DNA of 64,000 nt from Pantanalinema sp. GBBB05 (lineage in GTDB: Bacteria > Cyanobacteriota > Cyanobacteriia > Leptolyngbyales > Leptolyngbyaceae), in assembly GCA_016743235.1 (NCBI GenBank), contig VRZD01000025.1:37588-101587 (forward strand). The letters run 5' to 3'. Shown one piece after another: positions 16,620 to 24,793 of this stretch. The notes below the pieces were generated by a model. The model had not been told where the DNA came from, ran no database searches, and saw only the letters and a list, made by a program, of their open reading frames with translations. Made by a program: the position numbers and the translations under genes. Each line of letters starts with the position of its first letter. Within the stretch, counting starts at the first letter, position 1.

Positions 16620-17231
16620 ATGGACAGTTCCCTCACCTCCCAACCGATCGAGCCACCAGCTCACGCTACCGCTGCCCATACCCACGATGTCCAGGGCACC
16701 AGCCTATTTGGCTTCATCGTCTTCCTGCTCTCCGAGAGCATGATTTTCTTCAGCTTCTTCGCCGGCTACATTGCCCTCAAAACCACCACACCCGATTGGT
16801 CTCCGCCGGGGATGGAACAGTTAGAGGTATTTAGCCCCGCCATTAATACGATCGTCCTGGTGTCCAGTAGCCTGGTGATTTATTTCGCGGAAGAAGCCCT
16901 CAAACGCCATAAGCTCACATTATTTCGAGTGTTCTGGTTCCTAACTTCCGCTATGGGCGCTTACTTCCTGGTCGGGCAAGCGATCGAGTGGCGTAGCTTA
17001 CCCTTTGGCTTTACCGATGGCGTATTTGGTGGCAGCTTTTATCTGCTCACCGGTTTTCATGGTCTCCACGTGCTAACAGGAATCCTGCTGCAATTCCTGA
17101 TGCTGGCTCGTTCCTTCATTCCTGGTAACTACGACACCGGACATGTGGGAGTAACGGAAGTGTCCCTGTTCTGGCACTTCGTTGATGTCATCTGGATCAT
17201 TCTGTTCTGCCTGATCTACCTCTGGCAGTAA
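16620..17231 (+). CDS. ctaE: Terminal oxidase subunit III
   Basis: The 203-residue subunit III has five hydrophobic helices, the short bacterial form. The conserved phrases are LFGFIVFLLSESMIFFSFFAGYI near the N-terminus, LLTGFHGLHVLTGILLQ, and the C-terminal EVSLFWHFVDVIWIILF with its glutamate, histidine and aspartate. It stabilises the catalytic subunit and is the last of the three structural oxidase genes. The ATG at 16620 directly follows the CT-rich spacer, so there is no classic ribosome binding site. The GMC flavoprotein gene follows after 91 bases on the same strand. Confidence 0.95.
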   Translation: MDSSLTSQPIEPPAHATAAHTHDVQGTSLFGFIVFLLSESMIFFSFFAGYIALKTTTPDWSPPGMEQLEVFSPAINTIVLVSSSLVIYFAEEALKRHKLTLFRVFWFLTSAMGAYFLVGQAIEWRSLPFGFTDGVFGGSFYLLTGFHGLHVLTGILLQFLMLARSFIPGNYDTGHVGVTEVSLFWHFVDVIWIILFCLIYLWQ

Positions 17232-17261
17232 TTCGACCGGATTACCTAAACGGACAATAGA

Positions 17262-17307
17262 CTATCTCCCCCATCCTCCCTAACTCCCTTATCTACCCCA
17301 TTCCCTA
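17262..17307. repeat. CT-rich spacer before the GMC oxidoreductase gene
   Basis: The stretch consists of TCTCCC, CCATCC, CTCCC and TACCCCA words, matching the character of the tract at 16580-16619. It belongs to the same loose class of pyrimidine-rich intergenic repeat. Confidence 0.45.
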
Positions 17308-17322
17308 GCGAGGACAGCCTCC

Positions 17323-18900
17323 ATGATTATTGATGATCAACACTACGACCTCATCATTATTGGTACTGGTGCAGGTGGTGGAACCCTGGCACACAAACTT
17401 GCCGCCACAGGTAAAAAGATTTTGATCCTGGAACGGGGCGACTTTCTGCCCCAGGAAGCCGAAAACTGGGACACAACGGAGGTGTTTCGTAAAGAGCGCT
17501 ACCACCCGAATGAACAATGGTTTGACAATGCCGGAGAGCCATTTCGACCGCAAACCAATTACTGCGTCGGCGGGAATACCAAAGTCTATGGTGCCGCCTT
17601 ACTGCGGATGCGGGAGCGAGACTTTGAGGAGGTGAAGCACCAGAACGGAGTTTCGCCCGCCTGGGGACTGAAATATGCCGACTTTGAGCCGTACTACACC
17701 GAAGCAGAGCGGTTGTATCAGGTGCATGGGGGTCAGCCTGAAAGCGACCCTACTGAGCCGCATCACAGTAGTAGCTATGAGTGTCCACCGATCAGCCACG
17801 AACCTCGGATGCAGGAGATTTGTCAGTCGATCGCCTCCCAAGGGTTACATCCCTTTCACCTACCATTAGCCCTGAAACTGAATGAAGCCGATCGCGACCA
17901 AAGTACCTGCATTCGGTGTGATACCTGCGATGGCTATCCCTGCAAAGTTCATGCTAAAGCAGACACAGAGATTACTGGCATTCGTCCGGCACTGGATTAT
18001 CCCAATGTCACGTTGAAAACGAATGCGAAAGTCTTGTATCTGCACACGAATGAATCTGGACGAGAGGTGAAAGCCATTCAGGCGGAGGTGAACGGACAGC
18101 GTTACTTATTTGCTGGACATCTGTTTGTGGTGGCCTGTGGAGCCGTCAATTCGGCGGCATTGTTGCTGCGATCGACGAACGACAAGCATCCCAATGGACT
18201 GGCAAACAGTTCTTCGCAGGTGGGACGCAATTTTATGAAGCACCTGATCAGTGCGGTGGTGCAAATTAGTCCAACCGCGAACCCCTCGATTTATCCCAAG
18301 ACGATCGCAGTGAATGATTTCTATTGGGGGGAAGCGGGCTATCCCTACCCAATGGGACATATCCAAAACACGGGCAAAATCCACCAGGAAATGATTCCGG
18401 GGGAAGCACCACCCTTATTATCGATCGTGTCTCGCCTGATGCCGGGATTTAGTTTGCGCCAACTGGCGACCCATGCCACAGGCTGGTGGCTGCAAACTGA
18501 AGATTTACCCAATTCCAAGAATCAGGTACGGGTCGTTGGGGACAAGTTGTATTTGGACTACACCCCTAACAACACGGATGCCCACGATCGCCTGGTGTAT
18601 CGCTGGACAGAGGTGCTAAAAGCCGTCGATAAAAGCGCCGAACATACGGCTCTGCGGCGGGGACTGTATCCCCGCAGTGACGAACCAATTCAGGTGGTTG
18701 CGAATCAATGTGGCACCTGTCGGTTTGGCGAAGATCCAGCTACCTCAGTGCTGGATCTCAACTGCCGCACTCATGATGTAGACAATCTGTACGTCGTCGA
18801 TGGTAGCTTTTTCCCATCAAATGCTGGAGTTAGCCCAGCCTTGACCATCATGGCGAATGCCCTGCGGGTAGGCGATCATTTACGCGATCGCTTGAAGTAA
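17323..18900 (+). CDS. GMC-family FAD oxidoreductase with a cysteine cluster
   Basis: This 525-residue flavoprotein starts with a Rossmann dinucleotide-binding motif (LIIIGTGAGGGTLAHKLA) followed by the acidic LILERGD. The second GMC signature region and the C-terminal SFFPSNAGVSPALTIMANALRVGDHL, which completes the FAD and active site, are clear; the usual active-site His/Asn region reads SNAGVSP. Unusually, around residues 192-207 it has CIRCDTCDGYPC, a spacing that could hold a metal or Fe-S centre, and near the C-terminus QCGTCRFG. It has no signal peptide. It lies 91 bases after the oxidase subunit III gene on the same strand and could deliver electrons from an alcohol or sugar-type substrate into the respiratory chain; substrate and coupling are inference. 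Confidence 0.85.
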   Translation: MIIDDQHYDLIIIGTGAGGGTLAHKLAATGKKILILERGDFLPQEAENWDTTEVFRKERYHPNEQWFDNAGEPFRPQTNYCVGGNTKVYGAALLRMRERDFEEVKHQNGVSPAWGLKYADFEPYYTEAERLYQVHGGQPESDPTEPHHSSSYECPPISHEPRMQEICQSIASQGLHPFHLPLALKLNEADRDQSTCIRCDTCDGYPCKVHAKADTEITGIRPALDYPNVTLKTNAKVLYLHTNESGREVKAIQAEVNGQRYLFAGHLFVVACGAVNSAALLLRSTNDKHPNGLANSSSQVGRNFMKHLISAVVQISPTANPSIYPKTIAVNDFYWGEAGYPYPMGHIQNTGKIHQEMIPGEAPPLLSIVSRLMPGFSLRQLATHATGWWLQTEDLPNSKNQVRVVGDKLYLDYTPNNTDAHDRLVYRWTEVLKAVDKSAEHTALRRGLYPRSDEPIQVVANQCGTCRFGEDPATSVLDLNCRTHDVDNLYVVDGSFFPSNAGVSPALTIMANALRVGDHLRDRLK

Positions 18901-18905
18901 TTCGA

Positions 18906-19322
18906 CTAACGTAAAGGTCGAATAAAGCTGTTATTGGCACGAACAAGGCAAATTTTATCATTATCGCCGATCGTCACTTTCAGCCAGGGTTTGTTGGCCT
19001 CATCAAACATTGTCACCATTCCGGCGGGAGTCATGTTGGCTACTAACACCGTGTTGTAGGGAAAGCGGCGAACGACGCTCCATTCGCGGATATTCATCCG
19101 AGGATACTGAGCATCGGGAGCATACCACTCTGTAGGAATTTCAGACGACCAACGGCAATTTAAGCCATCTGGATCACGATCGACCACTATCCACTTTTCA
19201 TGACCCGTGCGGCGTGAAAAGTCACCATTACTATCTGCAACAGGCAAAGATTGCGCCAGAGCTGGAGTGGCGGTGAATGCAACTAAAGCAAAGACTGTGA
19301 TCGCCAAAAATTGTTTCAACAT
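18906..19322 (-). CDS. Small exported protein of unknown function
   Basis: The 138-residue precursor has a clear signal peptide (KQ, then a hydrophobic FLAITVFALVAFTATPALA core and an AQ cleavage site near residue 23-24). The mature part is beta-rich with aromatic residues and two cysteines (in LNCRWSS and KICLV) that may form a disulfide in the periplasm. I recognise no catalytic motif. It is convergent with the GMC gene, with only 5 bases between the two stop codons, and starts with ATG at 19322. A conserved cyanobacterial secreted family is likely, but I cannot name it. Confidence 0.7.
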   Translation of the reverse strand: MLKQFLAITVFALVAFTATPALAQSLPVADSNGDFSRRTGHEKWIVVDRDPDGLNCRWSSEIPTEWYAPDAQYPRMNIREWSVVRRFPYNTVLVANMTPAGMVTMFDEANKPWLKVTIGDNDKICLVRANNSFIRPLR

Positions 19323-19389
19323 ATCGGGGTGTCCATCCTGAGGAACTCATACTTGAAACTACCCAGCCACCACTGTAAATTTCTGATGA

Positions 19390-19908
19390 CTAACGAGAAG
19401 GGTTAATCCCATTAATGGGTTGACCCAGGCGGTTATACAGCAGAATATCCCATTGTCCGTTGGTGCTGGCTTCAAAAGCAATCACATTGCCATCCGCACT
19501 AATCACTGGATTGCGCACGGCTGCCCGCAGATTATCCGTTAAGTTACGGAGTTGGCGGGTATCCCGATCGTATAAATAAATCCCAGATTGCCCCTGACGA
19601 TTACCCGCAAACACAATAAAGCGCCCATTAACGGAAACGGCAGGATTGGATTCTAAGGTATCGATCGCATTCAATCCAGATAGCTCAATTAGAGTTTGAG
19701 CCACCGTGTCGTAGAGATAAATATCCTGGCTGCCCCGCCGATCGGAGGAAAACACAATGTAGCGATCGGCGATCCGTGGCGTGACTTCACCAAACGGACT
19801 ATTCAGACTCCGCCCACTGGGATCGTAGGGAAATGTAATCAAGCGAGAACCGCCGCATCCTCCCAGACCACCCGCCAAAACTAGCACCAGAAACACACGG
19901 AGTTTCAC
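19390..19908 (-). CDS. TolB-like beta-propeller lipoprotein
   Basis: About 172 residues. A short charged start and hydrophobic stretch end in the lipobox LGGC, so the mature protein is probably lipid-anchored. The rest repeats a WD40-like (PD40) unit three times: IVFSSDRRGSQDIYLYD, IVFAGNRQGQSGIYLYD and IAFEASTNGQWDILLYN, the pattern of TolB propellers. Three blades are fewer than the six or seven of a full propeller, so it may oligomerise or be a partial propeller. I chose GTG at 19908; an in-frame TTG at 19920 would add four residues before the basic start. It is followed at 67 bases by another exported-protein gene on the same strand. Confidence 0.8.
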   Translation of the reverse strand: MKLRVFLVLVLAGGLGGCGGSRLITFPYDPSGRSLNSPFGEVTPRIADRYIVFSSDRRGSQDIYLYDTVAQTLIELSGLNAIDTLESNPAVSVNGRFIVFAGNRQGQSGIYLYDRDTRQLRNLTDNLRAAVRNPVISADGNVIAFEASTNGQWDILLYNRLGQPINGINPSR

Positions 19909-20047
19909 AGCTAAACACAATAACGAACAGGATGGAAATATTGCCCCCTCACGTTAACATGCAGGCTAGACAATCAGCGCCAGGTTTGACGAATCATTTA
20001 CGTGTCTGTGATCGGGTGATCGCCAATCTGGATTAGGTGTAACAAGT

Positions 20048-20076
20048 TATCAAGATTCTAAAAAAATCTGTATAGT
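20048..20076 (+). promoter_or_regulatory. Possible promoter of the small duplicated-protein gene
   Basis: TTATCA at 20048-20053 and TATAGT at 20071-20076 are separated by 17-18 bases, a plausible -35/-10 pair, about 70 bases before the ATG at 20149. This rests on consensus similarity only. Confidence 0.35.
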
Positions 20077-20148
20077 CTGCGACATTTTATCTCCTAGGTG
20101 AGAAGCTGAACAGTAGAGATACCTAGAACTCGAATTAATAAGCGGCTT

Positions 20149-20379
20149 ATGAATACGACAGATCCTCTCCGAGAGCAGGTTGTCCAGCAACGGCAAGATG
20201 AAGAGCATTTACATGAGAACGTTTTAAGCCGGGCAGAAGCAGAAATCACTACGACTGTAGCCGATGCTGGCTTGAATGAGCAGGTGCGAGAACAGGTCGC
20301 CCAATTGCGCCAAGATACAGAAGCCTTACAAGAAAAGCTGTTAAGTCGGGCTGAACAACAGGTCAATCCCACGAGTTAG
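20149..20379 (+). CDS. Small helical protein made of two tandem repeats
   Basis: The 76-residue product is charged, rich in Gln/Glu/Arg, and almost certainly alpha-helical or coiled-coil. It consists of two copies of the same unit: REQVVQQRQDEEHLHENVL plus SRAE, then REQVAQLRQDTEALQEKLL plus SRAE. It has no cysteine, signal peptide or membrane segment. A terminator-like hairpin with a T run lies 80 bases downstream and a possible promoter upstream, which supports a real monocistronic gene. No family is recognised. No good ribosome binding site precedes the ATG, so expression is uncertain. Confidence 0.6.
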   Translation: MNTTDPLREQVVQQRQDEEHLHENVLSRAEAEITTTVADAGLNEQVREQVAQLRQDTEALQEKLLSRAEQQVNPTS

Positions 20380-20458
20380 ACCAAGAGTTGAATGCCCTTA
20401 ACTCTACTTCGCCTGACTGCCAAGATTTCAGTTTGTTACGCTCCTGAATATCAAATGC

Positions 20459-20482
20459 AACCCCGGTGACACGGGGTTTTTA
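20459..20482 (+). terminator. Rho-independent terminator
   Basis: AACCCCG (20459-20465) pairs with CGGGGTT (20472-20478) around a GTGACA loop, followed by a T-rich tail. It ends the small duplicated-protein transcript and faces the ABC1 kinase gene, which ends at 20508 on the other strand. Confidence 0.8.
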
Positions 20483-20507
20483 TTGGCAACTCATCGGCGA
20501 TCGCCCG

Positions 20508-22565
20508 TTAGCGCTCAATCGGAATCAACCGTGGCGGAGTCGATTCTAGAGTGGCGGGTAGCTCGGGTTCATCGGCCAGCAAAAATTCCCGAATTAGCCG
20601 AGCCAATACCCGTTGAGTTAGACCTTCTGCCACTTGCTGACCCATTTGGTAAGTTTCTGGCTTCAAGAACAGGCGGGGGAGGACGGGCAGAATTTTGGTT
20701 GGATCAAAGCCGCGAGTTTCCTGTAGGATGCTCCAAATCCGCTGAATATGATCCAGATTTTTTTCGGTACTGGGTGGAATTGCCGGATGCGTGACGGTTA
20801 AGCCGACCCATTCTCCGATCGCGGAAGTTGCGGTTTGCCAAGCGTTCAGCCCGATCGCATCCAGTCCCACAACAATTTCGTTCACCAAATAACTGCGGAT
20901 CATTTCTCCCCGTTCGGAGAACAGGTAATCTACGGTTTGATCAACAACCTGCCCTAAGTCATAATCACTGCTATTCCGGGCATTGCGCAGTAGATTCTCT
21001 AGGCGGTTCCAGCGGAAGCTACCATCTTTAAACAATAGATCCCGTAGGGATGTGCGCAGTTGCGGCGCGGGATCGGTCAGCAACCGTTTAGAGACATAAG
21101 GATAGGCTTTACTGAGTACCTTAAAGTTCGGATCGACATTAATGGCAATGCCTTCCAGCGTCACGAGCGATCGAATAATCAGCGCGTAGTAGGCAGGAAC
21201 TCGGAAGGGATACTCATACATCAAAGCCGACAGTTTATCGGTAATGCTTTTAATATTGATTTCTGCAACTGTCGCACCCAAAGCATCACTAAACACCTCG
21301 GCAAACGCCGGAATAATTGGGGTTAGATCTGTGTCCGGTGTGAGGAATTCCAGATTGACATAATCTCGTGCCAATCCCTCAAAGTCCCGGTTAACCAGAT
21401 GGACGATCGCTTCAATCAGTCCATAACGTTGATGGGGTTTGACTTCACTCATCATGCCGAAGTCCAGGTAGGCGAGCTTACCATCAGGAGTCGCCAGCAA
21501 ATTACCCGGATGGGGATCGGCATGGAAAAAGCCATGTTCTAGTAATTGGCGGAGCGAACACTGGACACCGACATCAATTAAGTAAGTCGCATCAATCCCC
21601 TGCGATCGAATCGCTTCCGGTTGGGTCAGCTTGGTGCCCGTAATCCACTCCATCGTCAGCACCCGTCGTCCGGTGTATTGCCAATAGATGCGTGGCACAT
21701 AGATATCGGGCAGATGCCCATAGAGTTGAGTAAACCGCTCAGCGTTGCGACCTTCCTGCTCGTAGTCCATCTCTTCAAAGATGCGACTCGCGAATTCATC
21801 CATGATCCCCACCAGATCACTGCGAATCTGCTTGATCCGCCGCATGGCTAAGGCTGCCATTTGCCGCAGAATATACATATCTAAGGTCACGGCTTGTGCC
21901 AGCCCAGGACGCTGAACCTTAACGGCTACTTCTTCGCCCGTTTTCAGTTTGCCCCGATATACTTGCCCTAAAGAGGCTGCCGCGATCGGGAACTCAGTCA
22001 ACTCCGCATAGATTTCGTCTGGAGGACTGCCTAGTTCTTCTTGGATAAATTGAAAGGCGATCGCATTATCAAATGGTGGTAACTGATCTTGCAGCTTCGC
22101 TAGCTCTTCCAGATACAGCGGTGGTACTAAATCAGGTCGGGTGGATAACGCCTGCCCCACCTTAATAAAGGCTGGTCCCAACTTCGTCAACAGGTCTCGC
22201 AACTGGATAGCCTGCCGTCGTTGCTTCGCTTCTGTCACTCCCGTCTGTTGATTCCACCACCAGGTGAAGGCAAAGCGCACAAAAGGCAGAAAAATTTGGA
22301 CGACCCGCAGCCAGACCTGCAAGGGACGCTGACTGTAATAGGCCTCAATCTCTTCAGCGTTATAGCGGAGGGCAGTACTATCCTCAGCGGCAGGGATCTG
22401 AGCATACTTTAAAGCTGACACTGCACCGGATAAGCCTTCTCCATCCCGCTCGACACTTGAGTCAGGCTGATCATCTAGCTCTAAAACGTCGATCTCGTCC
22501 GGTTCCATGACAGACGGGTTAAACCGGGATGTGGTAGAAATCGGCGGTGCAGTATTCACATTCAT
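20508..22565 (-). CDS. ABC1/UbiB-family protein kinase-like protein
   Basis: The 685-residue protein carries the UbiB signature: the KxGQ motif in FIKVGQALSTRPDLVP, the Ala-rich nucleotide loop AAASLGQVYRGKL, the VAVKVQRPGL lysine motif, FFHADPHPGNLLA (catalytic loop) and YLDFGM (metal-binding DFG-like). These proteins are atypical kinases/ATPases associated with quinone or prenyl-lipid metabolism and, in photosynthetic organisms, with plastoglobule-like functions. An N-terminal extension of about 110 residues is acidic; the C-terminal 150 residues are helical. No strong membrane span is seen apart from a hydrophobic patch near residues 85-105. The start is ATG at 22565, and the gene runs alongside the TPR gene on the same strand, 105 bases apart. 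Confidence 0.93.
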   Translation of the reverse strand: MNVNTAPPISTTSRFNPSVMEPDEIDVLELDDQPDSSVERDGEGLSGAVSALKYAQIPAAEDSTALRYNAEEIEAYYSQRPLQVWLRVVQIFLPFVRFAFTWWWNQQTGVTEAKQRRQAIQLRDLLTKLGPAFIKVGQALSTRPDLVPPLYLEELAKLQDQLPPFDNAIAFQFIQEELGSPPDEIYAELTEFPIAAASLGQVYRGKLKTGEEVAVKVQRPGLAQAVTLDMYILRQMAALAMRRIKQIRSDLVGIMDEFASRIFEEMDYEQEGRNAERFTQLYGHLPDIYVPRIYWQYTGRRVLTMEWITGTKLTQPEAIRSQGIDATYLIDVGVQCSLRQLLEHGFFHADPHPGNLLATPDGKLAYLDFGMMSEVKPHQRYGLIEAIVHLVNRDFEGLARDYVNLEFLTPDTDLTPIIPAFAEVFSDALGATVAEINIKSITDKLSALMYEYPFRVPAYYALIIRSLVTLEGIAINVDPNFKVLSKAYPYVSKRLLTDPAPQLRTSLRDLLFKDGSFRWNRLENLLRNARNSSDYDLGQVVDQTVDYLFSERGEMIRSYLVNEIVVGLDAIGLNAWQTATSAIGEWVGLTVTHPAIPPSTEKNLDHIQRIWSILQETRGFDPTKILPVLPRLFLKPETYQMGQQVAEGLTQRVLARLIREFLLADEPELPATLESTPPRLIPIER

Positions 22566-22670
22566 GGGGTTGCCGTTAGGGTTGGGAGCAGGAATATTAA
22601 GTATTGTAACAAGCGAATCTCGATCTCAGCTGTATTTCTCTCCACCCTACACCTTAGACCCTAGTCCCTT

Positions 22671-24530
22671 TCAAGTCTGGGCAACCGCCCTGAGGGCATG
22701 AATCACCTGCTGGATCACACTGTTCCAGTCGCCGGGAGACGTTTGCCGAAACAGCCGCATTGTGGGATACCAGGGGCTATCATCGCGATCGGTCATCCAG
22801 CGCCAATCGGCACCATACGGTAACAGTACCCAGACGGTTTTCCCTAATGCTCCAGCCAAGTGGGCTACAGCCGTATCGACACTAATAATTAAATCAAGTT
22901 GGGTGACGATCGCTGCCGTAGCTGCAAAGTCAGTGAGCAATGGACTCAGATCAGTAATCTGCTCACTGCATCCATTGGCAACTAGATCTGTTGCATGATG
23001 CCCGACTTGCAAACTGTAAAACTGTACCTGTGCCACAGTCGCTAGCTGCATCATAGTTGGCAACGGGCAGGATTTAACTCGATACGTCCATAATGCCCGT
23101 TGAGGCTTGAGATGGCTGCCTGCCCAAACAATTCCCACCTTGAAGGGGGCATCAGACAGTTGAGTAGGAGCCGCTTCAACTGCCGCTAGATAGGGCACAT
23201 CTGTTGGAAGATTAGCTAACGCAATCCCCAGTTGATGGGGCAGACTGAGTAGCGGACAGTGCAGGTCATAGTCTGGCAGCAGATTCCCCACCGGAACGAC
23301 TTGGGTCACTCCAGCCACCGTTTGGAACAGGCGATCAAGTTCGGGTTGGCATTCGACGATGACGTTAGCTCCACGTTCCGCCAGCAAAGGCACAAAGCGG
23401 ATGAACTGAATCGAGTCTCCTAAGCCTTGCTCGGTATGAATCAAAATCGTTTTGCCTTGCAGCTCTGAGCCTTGCCACTGGGGTTTCGGCAGCGATCGCG
23501 GTTGCCCATTGTTGCAGTACCAGCGCCACTCATACTCTGTCCAGCCTGGTTGCCAGTCGCCTGCGGCTAGTAATCCCATACCCAGGTTGAGGTGAGCTTC
23601 GGCAAAATTGGCATTCAAGTGAATTGCCTGGTGATATTGGGTAATTGCCTGATCAAGTTGATTGTGTTGCTGGAAGGAAATGCCCAGATTGTTATAGGCA
23701 TCAGCAAAATCCGGTTTGAGGGCGATCGCCTGTTGAAAGTGAGTGATCGCCGCTGCCGTTTGCTCCTGGTTCTGTAAGAGAATCCCCAGGTTGTTGTGGG
23801 CTTCAGGCTGATCGGGGTGAAGCGCAAGAGCCTGTTGATAAGTAGCGATCGCAGCTTCCGGTCGATCTAATGCTTGCCAAATGGTAGCCAGGTTGTAATA
23901 GCCACTGGCATTTTGGGGTTGCAGGTCAATAAAGCGTTCATACCACAGCATCGCGGCTTCTAGCTGACCTTGCTCTTGCAATAAACTGCCTAAATTGTTG
24001 TACGGTTCGGCATAGGTGGGATCAAGCGCGATCGCCTGCTGAAACTGAGCCATTGCCACCTCTAACTGCGCCAGGTGTTTTAAGGCATTGCCGAGGTTGT
24101 TGTAGGCTTTGGCATAGTTGGGTTTTAACTGGATCGCTTGCTGATAGTGCGCGATCGCACCGTAATAGTCCTGTTGTTTCAGGAGTAAGTTGCCCCAGTT
24201 AAAGTGAGTCGGGGCATGGTGCGGATTTAATTCGGATGAACGACGAAAATGCGTTGCGGCAGCATCCCACTCACCCCGAGCTTGCAGCGCGATCGCCAGA
24301 TTATTGTGAGCTTCAAAATGGTTGGGGTCGAGAGTGATGACTTTTTGATAATGAGCAATCGCGGTATCTAAGCGTCCCGTTTGTTGAGCGATCGCGCCAG
24401 ATAAAAAGAGTGCTGAAATATGGTGGGGCTGCTGCTGAAGCACAGTCTGACATAACCACTCTGCCTCTAGTAACTTCTTGGACTGATAAGCTTGGAACGC
24501 TGACTGAATAGCTTGAGAAACGTTAGTCAT
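22671..24530 (-). CDS. TPR protein with a C-terminal glycosyltransferase-like domain
   Basis: Of the 619 residues, about the first 320 form nine or ten tetratricopeptide repeats, with the repeated phrase AHNNLGIALQ / AYNNLGNALK and the characteristic W/L/G/A/P positions. The C-terminal part (about 340-615) resembles glycosyltransferase family 9 / GT41-like folds: ILIHTEQGLGDSIQFIRFVPLL, FKVGIVWAGSHLKPQRALW and ISVDTAVAHLAGALGKTVWVLLP. This TPR-GT layout is common in cyanobacteria and may glycosylate proteins or polysaccharides; the acceptor is unknown. The ATG at 24530 faces recN across 263 bases of shared upstream DNA. Confidence 0.88.
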   Translation of the reverse strand: MTNVSQAIQSAFQAYQSKKLLEAEWLCQTVLQQQPHHISALFLSGAIAQQTGRLDTAIAHYQKVITLDPNHFEAHNNLAIALQARGEWDAAATHFRRSSELNPHHAPTHFNWGNLLLKQQDYYGAIAHYQQAIQLKPNYAKAYNNLGNALKHLAQLEVAMAQFQQAIALDPTYAEPYNNLGSLLQEQGQLEAAMLWYERFIDLQPQNASGYYNLATIWQALDRPEAAIATYQQALALHPDQPEAHNNLGILLQNQEQTAAAITHFQQAIALKPDFADAYNNLGISFQQHNQLDQAITQYHQAIHLNANFAEAHLNLGMGLLAAGDWQPGWTEYEWRWYCNNGQPRSLPKPQWQGSELQGKTILIHTEQGLGDSIQFIRFVPLLAERGANVIVECQPELDRLFQTVAGVTQVVPVGNLLPDYDLHCPLLSLPHQLGIALANLPTDVPYLAAVEAAPTQLSDAPFKVGIVWAGSHLKPQRALWTYRVKSCPLPTMMQLATVAQVQFYSLQVGHHATDLVANGCSEQITDLSPLLTDFAATAAIVTQLDLIISVDTAVAHLAGALGKTVWVLLPYGADWRWMTDRDDSPWYPTMRLFRQTSPGDWNSVIQQVIHALRAVAQT

Positions 24531-24793
24531 AGTCAGAAATAGAGCCGAACTCTACCGCAAGGAGTTTGAGCCTTGCCACTGTCGCAAACTATCTTCAAAT
24601 TAGCCCGCTTTGTGAGACCCAGAATCACCGGGGTAGTGTCAGCAGCAATGAAACAGAGGTACTATTGGGTAGGTCAACTTCTCGTTGGGATAGTAGTTTA
24701 AAAGTGTTAGCAACTAACTGCCTGCCCGCGCGTACAGAAGCTCCCCACTCGAAACTGGAGCATCTCTACACCCTACCCTACTCCATTAGCCCC

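Noticed and set aside
24566..24793. TTG start giving a 711-residue RecN
   Set aside because: The extra 76 residues show no RecN similarity; the conserved N-terminus starts at ATG 24794.
24540..24793. LexA box upstream of recN
   Set aside because: GGTAC occurs at 24659 but the second half-site does not match GTWC, so recN may be outside LexA control.
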